NCBI GenBank assembly: GCA_947471745.1
Contig: CANJKZ010000504.1
Span: 131,501-195,500, forward strand
Source: Closterium sp. Naga37s-1
Lineage: Eukaryota > Streptophyta > Zygnematophyceae > Desmidiales > Closteriaceae
Reading direction: 5' to 3'
DNA length: 64,000 nt
The translations under genes were made by a program, and so were the position numbers. Shown piece by piece: positions 44,661 to 56,675 of this stretch (the first letter of the stretch is position 1; each line of letters begins with the position of its first letter). A model generated the notes under the pieces. The model saw only the letters and a program-made list of their open reading frames with translations. It was not told the origin of the DNA and ran no database searches.

Positions 44661-45351
44661 TGTCGGAATCTTGCAACTCTACTCTGCCAAGTCTTGTTTC
44701 TACTCCTTTGCCTCTAGTGGGCCCTGCAGCACAGTCTTTCCGAGTGGTGCCCTCCTCTGAGCCTAAGTGATGTCTGTAGTTCTCTGCTACTCCTCCCCTT
44801 GTTCCTGTGCCTTCTCCACTTAACAAGTCCTGTAACGCAGCCTGTATCTAACCATGTAAACCCTAGCTCGGCTGACTGGAAAACAGAATGTTGGGGTCTG
44901 TATTGCTTGCGGCTTTGGTTTCACGTGCTCAGTTCGTTGGGGGTAGACGGAATAGTAAGCATGAGTATGAAAACAATCACGCAAGCAACCTTTCCCCTGT
45001 CTGCCTATTTCTTAAGTATCTTCGTTAGGTTACCGTTGTGCTAACGGATCCCTTCTCGCCCGCCAACTCTCTAATGTTTCGGTTGTGTCGCTTCAACCAC
45101 CCCGCTTTGCTAGTCATCCTCCCTACTGTACTGTTCTACATTTCCTATTAGTCACGATGATATATCTACTGCTCTACGCACAGATTAGAATCGTGACAGC
45201 TGTCGGAATCTTGCAACTCTACTCTGCCAAGTCTTGTTTCTACTCCTTCTTTGCCTCTAGTGGGCCCTGCAGCACAGTCTTTCCGAGTGGTGCCCTCCTC
45301 TGAGCCTAAGTGATGTCTGTAGTTCTCTGCTACTCCTCCCCTTGTTCCTGT
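44661..45351. repeat. Direct repeats of ~155 bp around a ~380-bp unique segment
   Basis: The copy at 44661-44821 recurs at 45201-45351 with a 3-bp length difference and near-identity. The second copy continues for about 12 bases beyond copia C (from 52458). The segment between starts with TGTAACGCAGCC (44831) and ends in CGTGACA (45198), and so could be a solo LTR of about 368 bp. It adjoins the 3' end of gypsy G2. I cannot decide whether this is the G2 LTR with flanking duplication or a separate small element. Confidence 0.5.
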
Positions 45352-45609
45352 TGTCAGATTTATATGACATAGCTACTGTAGGCTATAGTGGGGTAGCACA
45401 TATGGGGTACAGTTTTCTAGGGTTTGCTTTTCTACCCAACTTTCCCTTAGTCAATTCATTCCTCATTTCTTCACATGGTATAGAGCAGGTTCCCTAGTGG
45501 GAACGCTTCCTTGGGCCCACCACTGAAACTTTTTTTTCTGAACGGAGCGACAGTCGCTCCTGCCCGAGGCGCGCCTTGTGGGCCGCCCTTTTGTCGAGCT
45601 CTCTTAGAG

Positions 45610-46790
45610 GCCCCTCTCACGGCCCCTCGCGCCACCCTTAGCGGCCCCGTCGCCGCCCCTAGCGGCCCCGTTGCCGCCCTTCCAGGCCCCTTGCGGCCCC
45701 TAGCGGCCCCATTGCCGCCCCTACGCGGCCCCGTAGCCGCCCCTAGCGGCCCTGTCGCCGCCCTTAGCGGCCCCGTTGCCGCCTCCCTCCCTACGCGGCC
45801 CCGTTGCCGCCCCTACGCGGCCCCGTCGCCGCCCCTAGCGGCCCCGTCGCCGCCCCTACGCGGCCCCGTCGCCGCCCCTAGCGGCCCCGTAGCCGCTCCC
45901 CTCCCTACGCGGCCCCGTCGCCGCCCCTACGCGGCCCCGTCGCCGCCCCTAAGCGGCCCCGTCGCCGCCCCTAGCGGCCCCGTCGCCGCTCCCCTCCCTA
46001 CGCGGCCCCGTAGCCGCCCCTACGCGGCCCCGTCGCCGCCCTTACGCGGCCCCGTCGCCGCCCCTAGCGGCCTCGTCGCCGCTCCCCTCCCTACGCGGCC
46101 CCGTCGCCGCCCCTACGCGGCCCCGTCGCCGCCCCTACGCGGCCCCGTCGCCGCCCCTAACGGCCCCGTCGCCTCCTCCCTCCCTACGCGGCCCTGTCGC
46201 CGCCCCTACGCGGCCCCGTCGCCGCCCCTAGCGGCCCCGTCGCCGCCTCCCTCCCTACACGGCCCCGTCGCCGCCCCTACGCGGCCTCGTAGCCGCCCCT
46301 ACGCGGCCCCGTCGCCGCCCCTAGCGGCCCCGTCGCCGCTTCCCTCCCTACGCGGCCCCGTCGCCGCCCCTACGCGGCCTCGTAGCCGCCCCTACGCGGC
46401 CCCGTCGCCGCCCCTAGCGGCCCCGTCGCCGCTCCCCGCCCCTAGCGGCCCCGTCGCTGCCCCTACCCGGCCCCGTCGCCGCCCCTAGCGAGCAGCCGAG
46501 CCGCCGAGCCGCCCAGCAGCTGAGCCGCCGAGTCGCCCTGCAGCCGAGCCGCCCCTGGAGCAGCCGCCACTGCAGCAGCCGCCCCTGGAGCAGCCGCCAC
46601 TGCAGCAGCCGCCCCTGGAGCAGCCGCCACTGCAGCAGCCGCCCCCGGAGCAGCCGCCACTGCAGCAGCCGCCCCCGGAGCAGCCGCCACTGCAGCAGCC
46701 GCCCCAGGAGCAGCCGCCTCTGGAGCAGTCGCCCCTACAACTGCCGCCCCTGGAGCAGCCACCCCTGCAGCTGCCGCGGAGCTCTCGCTC
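45610..46790 (+). repeat. GC-rich tandem repeats in copia C leader
   Basis: CGGCCCCGTCGCCGCCCCTA units in higher-order blocks (with CTCCCTCCCTACG) run from about 45630 to 46490. They are followed by about seven GAGCAGCCGCCACTGCAGCA units to about 46750. This is the largest leader array of the four copias. Confidence 0.83.
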
Positions 46791-46935
46791 TACAGTGGTA
46801 GCGGCCTCGCCGTTGCCGCCGTCGTACGCCTGCCCTTCTCGCCACTGGTGAGCACTGCCCTGCCCGTACTGCTGTTACTGCTGCTCTTACTGCTGCTGCT
46901 CTTTCTACTGCTACTGCTGCTCCTGGCGTGGCCAG

Positions 46936-49900
46936 ATGCAACTCCAGCGTCGCCCGCGTGAGTCCCTCACCCCCCAACAGCTTCGTGCGTGGTACGCTAG
47001 TTGGGGTTGTCGGGGTGGCCGTAGTGGGAGTCGTCCTGGAGTGAGTAGTTCCACAGCTGCTTGTAGTGGCCAGGTGCAGCTGCAGCGTCGCCCGCGTGAG
47101 TCCCTCACCCCCCAACAGCCTCGTGAGTGGTACGCTAGTTGGGGTTGTCGGGGTGGCCGTAGTGGGAGTCGTCCTGGAGTGAGTAGTTCGGCAGCTGCTT
47201 GTAGTGGCCAGGTGCAGCTTCAGCGTCGTCCGCGAGCAGTCCTTTCGCCACAGCAGCTTCGTGAGTGGTACGCTCAGCGTGACGGGTCGCGGGGTACTGC
47301 TCGCTGTCCGTACGTCATTCGCACTGGTGCTCGGACTGGTCAGCCTTGCGGGACGTTGGGTCACGCAGAGTCCCGCTGCTTCGCCCGTCTGAGCGACGCC
47401 TGGCGTACGGAGTTTGGCGACGCGGCTGAGCTCCCCGACTGGGTGGAGCTGCTTCGGCTGCGGGTAGATATCTATACTCTTGACTATGATGCTATCCTCA
47501 CTGCCATGTATGCATTGCCTACTAGTGATGAGGGTGACTGTTACCTGTGTGTTCCGCCTGACCCGGGCATTGAGGCTGCTGCTCTAGGTGCTGGTGAGGC
47601 TGCTGCTCTAGGTGCTAGTGCGTCTGCTGCCCCAGGTGCTGGTGAGTCTGCTCTCTCAGGTACCACGTCGTCTCAGGCCTTACACACCTTCACTCTTGAC
47701 TCGGGTGCTTCCCGCTCCTTCTTTCGAGACCGCACCACGCTGACGCCGCTCAGTCGGCCGGTTGCGGTCTCCCTGGCAGACCCCTCTGTGGGTCCTGTCC
47801 TTGCTCACTTCTCCACTGTCCTCCCGTGTCCGGCGGCCCCCTCTGGCACCCTGTCTGGTCTTTACCTCCCCTCGTTCTCTACGAACTTGGTGAGTGGTGC
47901 TGACCTACAGGATGCGGGGGTTCACCAGTTCACTCCTGCGAGTCAGCGGGTGACCCACTGCACGGACGCTCGGACAGGCTGACACCTGGCCACGTTTACA
48001 CGTCGGCCGGGGTCGAGCCTGTACACACTGACCACTGCGTCTCCTCCAGTCACTGCGTCTGGTCAGGTAGCTGCGTCGGGTCAGGTGTTTGCTGCAGCGT
48101 CCAGGTCTGGTCCTGAGTCTGCCCCCTGTTCGTGTCGCCTCCTGTCTCACGAGACTCTCCTCTGGCACCACCGCCTTGGTCACCCCTCCCTGCTTCGTCT
48201 CCGAGGCATGGCCTCCCGTGTCCTTGTCTCTGGTCTTCCCCGGTCCCTCCCTCCCCTTCCTCCGGGGCCTGGCCCTACCTGCGTCCCCTGTGTCGAGGGG
48301 CGGCAGCGGGCTGCCCCTCACTCCTCCCAGTTTCCTCCGACAGAGGCCCCGCTGCAGACGCTTCACATGGACGTGTGGGGCCCGGCCCGCGTCCGTGGAC
48401 AGGGTCACGAGCGCTACTTCCTGCTGGTGGTTGACGACTACTCGCGTTACACCACAGTCTTCCCCTTGCGCAGCAAGGGTGATGTCACTGAGGTGTTGAT
48501 CGACTGGATCCGCGCAGCTCGTCTCCAGCTCAGGCAGAGCTTCGGCTCGGACTTTCCTGTTCTGCGTCTGCACTCTGACAGAGGTGGAGAGTTCTCCTCT
48601 GGCCTTCTGCGAGCCTACTGTCGTGCACGAGGCATCCGCCAGACCTTCACGCTTCCGGACTCTCCACAGCAAAATGGGATTGCTGAGCGCCGCATTGGCA
48701 TGGTCATGGACGTCGCCCGTACGTCCATGATGCATGCGGCTGCCCCCCATTTTCTGTGGCCGTTTGCGGTTCGGTACGCGGCGCATCAGATCAACCTTCA
48801 CCCCAGGGTCTCCATGCCGGAGACCTCCCCAGCCTTGCTGTGGACGGGGACGGTTGGCGATGCGTCTGCGTTCCGTGTCTGGGGATCTCGGGCGTTTGTC
48901 CGCGACTTGTCTGTGGACAAGCTGTCCCCTCGTGCTGCTCCTTGCGTCTTCCTTGGCTTCCCCCCTGACGCGCCAGGGTGGCAGTTCTACCACCCCACCT
49001 CTCGCCGTGTTCTGTCCTCCCAGGACGTCACGTTTGACGAGTCGGTCCCCTACTACCGCCTCTTCCCCTACCGCACTCCGTCCCTCCCCCCGCCTCCGCT
49101 CTTCCTTGTACCAGGTCCCTCCCCGGTAGACCCCCTCCCCCCTCAGGGTCCTGCCCCTTCAGGTGTGTCCCAGGTAGACGCAGTCGAGCCTGTCGAGGTT
49201 ACTGGTGACTCTGGTGCTGCTGAGGGTGCTGAGCCTGGGGGTGCTGACTCTGGGGGTGCTGAGCGTGTGGGTGCTACGCCTGGGGGTGCTGAGCCTGAGG
49301 GTGCTACTACTGGGGGTCCTGAGCCTGGGGGTGCTGAGCCTGGGGGTGCTACTACTGGGGGTGCTGAGCCTGGGGGTGCTACGCCTGGGGGTGCTGAGCC
49401 TGGGGGTGCCACGCCTGGAGGTGCTGAGCTTTGGGGTGCGGAGCCTGAGGGAGCTGGGCCTACTCGTGTGGCGTCTGGCGGTGCTGAGCCTGGAGGTTCT
49501 CCGGGTGCTTCGTCTCGGCGGGAGCCACTCTCTCCACAGGAGCTGCGCGAGTGGTTTGCCCGGCGCTGGAGGCGTGCTGCTGGAGCTGGAGGTTCTTCGG
49601 CTGCTGAGGGTGCTGGTGCCGCGGGTCCCGGAGGTGCTCGTCCTGGGAGTACTGGAGCTGCTGGGCCTGCGGGTACGACTGGAGCTGGAGCTGCTGAGGG
49701 TGTTGGCGCTGAGGCTACTGCTGCCGGTCCTGGAGGCGGTCCTGCTGGGGGTGCTACTGGTGCTGCTGGAGGTCCTGGAGCTGGAGGTGCTGCTGGCGCT
49801 GGTGCTGCCGCTGGGGGTCCTGGTGCTGTCCCTGCTGTGTCTGGAGTCGCCGCGCGGCCTAGGCCGTACTTCGTTCCGCTCCTTCATCAGGTTCTTGGTC

Positions 49901-52119
49901 TCCCGCCTTCTACTGGTCCTCCTCCTCCCTTCGAGTGTCCACAGCCTGTCCCGTCACAGTTACAGTTACAGCCGGCCTCCCCACTGCCCGCTCCTTCTCC
50001 CTACACTGGTCCTACTGGAGGTCTTGCTGAGCGTCGTGAGCCTGCGTCTCGCCCTGCGTCGCCTGTCCGTGCTGCTCGCCCTAGTGGTCGTGGTTCGCGT
50101 CAGCGTCCTCCTCCTGTCCCTGGCACGCACCGGATGTCTCTGCGTCCGTCCACTGCTCCTCTGCGTGCCCCTTTGCCTTCTCCTCCTGAGTCCTCTCTTC
50201 CTGCTCTTCCTGACCCGGAGTCGGACTCTCTTCGTGCTGCCAGTCCTACTGTCACGCGTCTCCTTGCTACTGTTGTCACTGACCCTTCCTTTGAGTCCAC
50301 TGCTGCGTCTGCCCTAGTTACTGAGCTCGTCGACTTTGCTGCTCGCTGTCGTCTAGACTACGCTGCTAGTCTTGTTGCTGAGTCTGAGTCTGTCTGTCCT
50401 CCGTCCGTCGGGGGTGAGTGTGCCCTTGGCACGGACGTCCTTGAGGACAGGCAGGAGGAGTTCCAGTGTTTGGCTGCTGCTTCACCTCATCTCGTGTCCG
50501 TACTGCTTACCCCTGAGGGAGACCCGGATGCACTTGACATCCCGACTCCGCGCTCTTACGCGGAGGCGATAGAGGGTCCCTACTCCTCTCAGTGGCAGGC
50601 AGCTATGGACGCAGAGATGGCTTCCTGGAAGTCCACAGGCACCTACGTTGACGAGGTTCCCCCGCCTGGGGCGAACATCGTCAGTGGCATGTGGATTTTC
50701 AGGGTGAAGCGGCCGGCGGGTTCTCCGCCTGTCTTCAAGGCGCGTTACGTGGCTCGTGGCTTCAGTCAGCGGCAGGGAGTTGACTACTTTCAGACCTTCT
50801 CTCCCACCCCGAAGATGACCACTCTTCGGGTACTGCTGCACATAGCTGCTCACCGCGACTACGAGCTGCACTCTCTTGACTTCAGCACTGCTTTCTTGCA
50901 GGGCAGCCTGCACGAGGAGATCTGGCTGCGTCGCCCACCTGGCTTCACTGGGTCTTTTCCTCCTGGCACCCAGTGGAGCCTCCGGCGGCCAGTCTACGGT
51001 CTCCGCCAGGCACCGCGTGAGTGGCACGACACACTGAGGACTACACTTGCGGCTCTTGGGTTTGCTCCCTCTACTGCCGACCCGTCGCTGTTTCTGCGCA
51101 CCGACACTTCTTTGCCGCCGTTCTACATCCTCGTGTACGTCGACGACTTGGTCTTCGCCACAGCTGACACTGCTGGACTCGCCCACATGAAGTCCGAGCT
51201 GCAGAAGAGACACACGTGCACAGACCTGGGTGAACTGCGCAGCTACCTTGGCTTGCAGATCACCCGGGACAGAGCACGCCGCACCATTACCCTGACTCAG
51301 TCACACATGGTGCAGCAGGTCCTTCAGCGCTTCGGCTTCACGTACTCCTCGCCTCAGGCCACTCCTCTGCCTACTCGCCACTCGCTCTCAGCTCTGCCTT
51401 CGGATGAGTCCGTAGAGTCGAGTGGCCCGTACCCAGAGCTTGTTGGCTGCCTCATGTACCTGATGACCTGCACACGACCTGACCTTGCATACCCTCTTAG
51501 CATTCTCGCACGCTATGTTGCTCCTGGGAGACACAGACCGGAGCACATGGCTGCAGCGAAGAGGGTGTTGCGCTACTTGTGCAGTACGTCGGGCATGGGG
51601 CTTGTGCTTGGAGGGCAGAGTCCAGTGGTCCTCACTGGGCACGCAGACGCTTCTTGGGCTGACGACCAGGCTACGCAGCGGTCGTCACAGGGTTACACCT
51701 TCAGCCTTGGTTCCGGCTCTGTTTCGTGGCGGGCTACCCGCTCGTCTTCTGTTCTCGGCTCCAGTTGTGAGGCTGAGATCTACGCCGGGGCCATGGCTGC
51801 ACAGGAGCTTCGCTGGCTCACCTACCTGCTGACTGACCTCGGAGAGCCGCCTCGTTCTCCTCCAGTGCTGTACGTAGACAACAAGGCCATGCTGGCCTTG
51901 TGTCAAGAGCAGAGACTGGAGCACAGAACGAAGCACATTGCTCTCCGCTACTTCCTTGCTCGTGAGCTACAGCAGCGTGGTCAGCTACGGCTTGCGTACG
52001 TGGCCTCTGAGGCCAACACTGCTGATATCTTCACCAAGGCACTTGCGCCTTGTGATCATCAGCGCTTCTGTACTCAGCTGGGTCTTGTGCCTACCTTGCC
52101 TCACTTGCTCACCCCTTGA
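46936..52119 (+). other. Copia C gag-pol region (fossil coding region)
   Basis: Recognised parts: repeated LTPQQLREWYA segments, the Cys/His finger, protease (LDSGAS), GAG-pre-integrase (LWHHRLGH), integrase (DVWGPA, VDDYSR, HSDRGGEF), a GAEPGG-repeat spacer, reverse transcriptase (KARYVARGFSQ, LVYVDDLVFA), and RNase H (HADASWADDQ, DNKAM). The - strand open frames over this stretch are shadows. Confidence 0.9.
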
Positions 52120-52519
52120 CCTTGTTTGTACTGTTGCATGTATATATATACACCTGCTCTTGCTTGTCTAGCCTTATATATATATGTAATCCTGCATGTG
52201 AACTGGCCTTGTGGCCTTGAACTTGTGCTGGGAATGTGTGGTGACTTTGTGATCCACCCTGAGCTTGCTTTGCTTTGCTTGACTGGTCTTGTGACCCCTT
52301 GTTCTCCCCCACTTTGCCTATGGGGGTGTGTCAGATTTATATGACATAGCTACTGTAGGCTATAGTGGGGTAGCACATATGGGGTACAGTTTTCTAGGGT
52401 TTGCTTTTCTACCCAACTTTCCCTTAGTCAATTCATTCCTCATTTCTTCACACCTGTGCCTTCTCCACTTGCCCCCTCCGCGGTTGTCTGCTGGCTCCTG
52501 CCGACTGCCGCTGAAACTT

Positions 52520-55263
52520 TTAGTCTCCTGTCTGTCTTGCCGCGTCCTCCACGGTCCGCCCTCTTGCTCGCGCCACGTTAGTGCAGTGATCCGTTCTCCT
52601 CTGCCCTTGTGCCCCCACCAGCACCACTACCCCAGAGTCTTTGATCTCCTTAACCTTCCAGCGCTCCGTACTCAGCCCGATGTCCATGAGGTCGTGTTTC
52701 GCCTGCTTCAGGTATACTTCTTCCCCTGCTCCCAAGGTCTTATCCTTCTTCCCCTCTTGCCTTTTTCCTCTCTTCTTGTACCTCTGCGCGTCTCTCAGCT
52801 GCGCCACGTGTAAGTTTTCTAGTGCCGCTGGTAAAAGCTCCCTCAGGTACCTCGCCCTCGCCTCCGCCAGCCCCACCCACTCTTCTTCGTTGGCCACTTG
52901 CACGGACCCTGTGAGAATTCTTGGCGCATCCACAGGTAACACGGGGTCTCTCCCTAAGAGTAGGTAATATGGCGAGAGGTCTCGCAACGCCGCCTGTTTA
53001 CTGAATCTGTAGCCTGCCACCACCCACGGGAGCCGTATGTCCCAATCCCTCTTAAACTGCTCCCCGTATGCCCTTAGCCCCCTCTTCACTGTCTGTACGA
53101 AGCGCTCTGTGAGTCCGTCGCTCTGCAGGTGATATCTGGAGGTCCTCCTGTGAGTAATCCCCGTGGACTGCAACAGCTTATCAAACTCTCCCATGAACTC
53201 TGTCCCTTGGTCGATTAGCACCTCCCCGCATGCCCCAAATCTAGTAAGCACCTGCTCCTCGAACGCTTCGGCTATCTTAGCCGAGTCTTGCTGGGGAGGG
53301 CCTTCACCTCGACCCATTTGCTGCCATGCTCGATCATGATTAAGATGTAACGCTTCCCCCTTCTGCTCAGCGGCATCTCCCCAGCCAGGTCCAGAGACCA
53401 TCGGAACCCTATGCCGTGAATAGGCAGCGACTGCAGCTCCTTCCTCCCTCGCGCCAGTTCCGCTTTGTTCCGACTGCACAGCTCACACTTGGCCACCCAC
53501 TCTCTGATGTCTCTCCGCATCCCTGCCCACCACCATCCTGTCTCCACTAGCTGCGTGGTGCGCAAACTTCCGTAGTGCCCCAGCTGCCGATGAACCCTGC
53601 TAATGATTTGTTCCCTCTCCTGTGGTCGTGGGACCACCTTCCATCCATCCCGGGTGTTCTTCTGCAACTGCTCCTGGTGCCAGCGGTAGTGAATTCCTCG
53701 GGCTCGGGCCCTCTCGCTGGTCGCAGTATCCTCACCCGTCCTCCCTTGTACCCAGTCCAGCACTTCCTGGTCTTCCCAGACATCAGCCGGCCCCGTCCTG
53801 TTTCCTCAGCTGGCCCCTTCTGTATCTAATTCTCTCGCTAGTGCCACTAGGCATGCCGAGGGGCGATGCATAGGCGGGTTCCGTGACAGCCCATCTACAT
53901 GTTGCATGGTTTTCCCTGCTCTGTGCCGAATGGAGAAATCATATTCCTGCAAGCGCATGGCCCATCGTGCGTTCCTCCCTGTCAGCGCTTGGTTGGTCAT
54001 CAGCCAAGTCAAGGGTTGGTGATCCGTCACTAGCTCGAACTGCCTCCCTTGTAGGTACACTCGGAAGTGAGTGATAGCCCATACGGCTGCCAGCCCTTTG
54101 CCCTCGTACGAGCAGTAGTTAGCCTCGGCGGGGTTACAACTCCGGCTGGCGAAGGCGACTACCTTCTCTTCTCCTTCCCGCTTCTGACAAAGGATCGCCC
54201 CCATACCCGCGCTACTCCAGTCGGTGTACAGCACAAATGGGTCCTCTGGGCTTGGCAGCGTCAGCACCGTGGCCGTCTTCACAGCTTTCAGCAGCACCTG
54301 TAGTGCCCCCTGCTCGGCTTCTCCCCATTCCCATTGCTGATCTTCCCTCAGTAGTCGATTTAAGGGCGCGGCGGTCTTACTGAAGTTCGGGATGAACTTC
54401 CTGTAGTAATTGAGGAATCCGAGCACGGCTCTCAAGGTGCTCCTGTCCTTCGGCTGAGGCACCTGGTCCAGAACCTCCACCTTCGCTTGCTGAATCCCCA
54501 GCTGCCCTCCTTGCACTTCGAACCCCAGGTACTTCACTCCGGTATTCCCGAAGCTGCACTTCTTCGGGTGACACGTGAGTCCGGCTCCCCGAATGGCGTT
54601 CAGCGTCGCTTGCACATCCTTCACGTGCTGGGCCGGGTCTGGACTGAAAACCACGACGTCGTCAATGTAGCACGCCGCCGTTGGCACTCCGCGCAGTGTC
54701 GTGTCCATGACTCGTTGGAACAGCGCAGGCGCGTTTTTCATTCCAAAAGGCATGAAGCGCCACTCGTACGGACCGTCTGGTCCATGGAATGCCGTCTTCT
54801 TGCGGTCGGCGGGCCGGACGGGAATCTGATTAAATCCCTGCCTGAGATCCAGCGTGGAGAACATCGATGCTCCGTGCAGCTTATCGAAGTTCTCCTCTGC
54901 CGACTGCATGGGATACCTACCAGCCACGGTAACCTTGTTCAGGCTCCGATAGTCTCCACACATCCTCCGCGCGGAGACCGCCCCCGTCAGATCCTTCCGT
55001 GAAGCTACTACGGTTGCCGCGGCATAGTCGCTCTCGGAACGTTGGATCAGTCCCGCTTCCAGCAGCTCGCGACACTTCTCCGTGCAAATATCTAAGTCCC
55101 CTGGGCTCATCCGCCGCTTCCGCTGATAGATGGGAACCTCTGTGGTGAGTTCAATCTTCATCTCATGCGTGGTGCACTTCCCCAATTCCTGCAGGGTGTA
55201 TGCGAAGGTCCCGCGATGCTGCTGTAACACCTCCTGTAAGGCAGCAGCTGATTCAGGATCCAT
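52520..55263 (-). other. G2 pol: reverse transcriptase, RNase H, integrase (fossil)
   Basis: Reverse transcriptase near 54400-55100 shows MCGDYRSLNKVT, STLDLRQGFNQIPV, FMPFGMKNAPALFQRVMD and the catalytic box YIDDVV. RNase H follows (LYTDWSSAGMGAIL, LVTDHQPLTWL). The integrase has an HHCC-type zinc-binding region (HRQLGHYG, CELCSRNKA) and a core with GTEFMGEFDKLL and YHLQSDGLTERF. A C-terminal Lys-rich region follows. The order is typical Ty3/gypsy. Confidence 0.9.
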
Positions 55264-55278
55264 TCCTCCTCCTATTAT

Positions 55279-55568
55279 CTATTCCTCCTCGGGCCCCCGT
55301 TCCTGCTTCTTGGGCGAGTCCGCTCCTGCCTCCCCATCTCCTTCGACCACTCCTTCTCGCGCTTCCATGGCCATGTACGCCGCCCACCCCTCGTCGATTT
55401 TCAGGTCATACCGTTCTTCGATCCGCGCCAAGGACTTCTTCTGCCACTCCACGGTCTCTAGGTCGCGGTAGCGTTCCCCACACGCGATATCCCGCTGCAG
55501 CTCCTTCGCCTTTAAGTGCATCCGCATCGTGTCTAGAAGCCATGTCATCGCGTTCGCGTCCATGGCTC
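55279..55568 (-). other. G2 charged linker upstream of reverse transcriptase
   Basis: About 95 residues rich in Glu, Lys and Arg, ending in KKQERGPEEE with a stop about 15 bases before the reverse transcriptase frame begins. It looks helical and coiled-coil-like (LKAKELQRDIACGERYRD). I recognise no family. On its right it is interrupted by copia D; the methyltransferase sequence lies beyond, in the same sense. Confidence 0.6.
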
Positions 55569-55844
55569 TGTCAGATTTATATGACATAGCTACTGTAGGC
55601 TATAGTGGGGTGGCACATATGGGGTACAGTTTTCTAGGGTTTGCTTTTTGTACCCAACTTTCACTTAGTCATTTCATTCCTCGTTTCTTCTCATGGTATC
55701 GAGCCGGTTCCCTAGTGGGAACGATTCCTAGGGCCCACCACCACGAATTTTTTTTTTTTTTTCTTCCTGCCCGGAGCGCGTTTTGCTCCGGCCCGAGTCG
55801 CGCCGCCCCTACGGCCCTTCGCGCCGCCCTTTCGGCCCGTCGCG

Positions 55845-56595
55845 CCCGTCGCGCCCGTCGCGCCCGTCGCGCCCGTCGCGCCCGTCGCGCCCATCGCCAC
55901 CTTACGCGGCCCCGCCACCTATCTTCGCGGCCCCGCCACCTACCTGTGCGGCCCCGCCACCTGCCTCCGCGGCCCCGCCACCTACCTGTGCGGCCCCGCC
56001 ACCTACCTTCGCGGCCCCGCCACCTACCTGTGCGGCCCCGCCACCTACCTCCGCGGCCCCGCCACCTACCTGTGCGGCCCCGCCACCTACCTTCGCGGCC
56101 CCGCCACCTCACTGTGCGGCCCCGCCACCTACCTTCGCGGCCCCGCCACCTACCTGTGTGGCCCCGCCACCTACCTCCGCGGCCCCGCCACTTGCCTGTG
56201 CGGCCCCGCCATCTACCAGCGGCCCCGCCACCTACATGCGGCCCCGCCACCTACTAGCGGCCCCGCCACCTACCTGCGGCCCCGCCACCTACCTTTGCGG
56301 CCCCGCCGCCTCCTCTCAGCGGCCCCGCCGCCTCCTCCCAGCGGCCCCGGACGCCGCCCTCTCAGCGGCCCCGCCGAGCCGCCCAGCAGCCAAGCCGCCC
56401 AGCCGCCGAGCCGCCCAGCAGCCGAGCCGCCCAGCAGCCGAGCCGCCCAGCAGCCGAGCCGCCCAGCAGCCGAGCCGCCCAGCAGCCGAGCCGCCGAGCC
56501 GCCCAGCAGCCGAGCCGCCGAGCCGCCCAGCAGCCGAGCCGCCGAGCCGCCCAGCAACCGAACCGCCGAGCCGCCCTACAGCCGAGCCACCCGAG
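55845..56595 (+). repeat. GC-rich tandem repeats in copia D leader
   Basis: CGGCCCCGCCACCTACCT units of about 21 bp repeat about 20 times (55905-56300). They are followed by GCCGAGCCGCCCAGCA units to about 56570. Both unit types differ from those of copia C at the same position. Confidence 0.83.
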
Positions 56596-56675
56596 CCGCC
56601 CTGTCCGGTAAGAGCAGCGCCCCTTTCACAGCACTGCCCTCACCCTACTGTTTGCGCTGCTAGTCTACTGCTGTC

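Larger units (their letters stand above)
45352..52452 (+). mobile_element. Ty1/copia retrotransposon C (very young)
   Basis: LTRs of 124 bp (45352-45475, 52329-52452) appear identical. The target duplication is CCTGT (45347-45351, 52453-52457). The primer-binding site TGGTATAGAGC follows the 5' LTR and TATGGGGGTG precedes the 3' LTR. Gag looks incomplete and the element is broken with about two breaks, but pol is largely open. Confidence 0.93.

Noticed and set aside
47905-48993. Long - strand frame over copia C integrase
   Set aside because: It is a complement shadow; similar frames occur over the same part of copias B and D, and the + strand has the real motifs.
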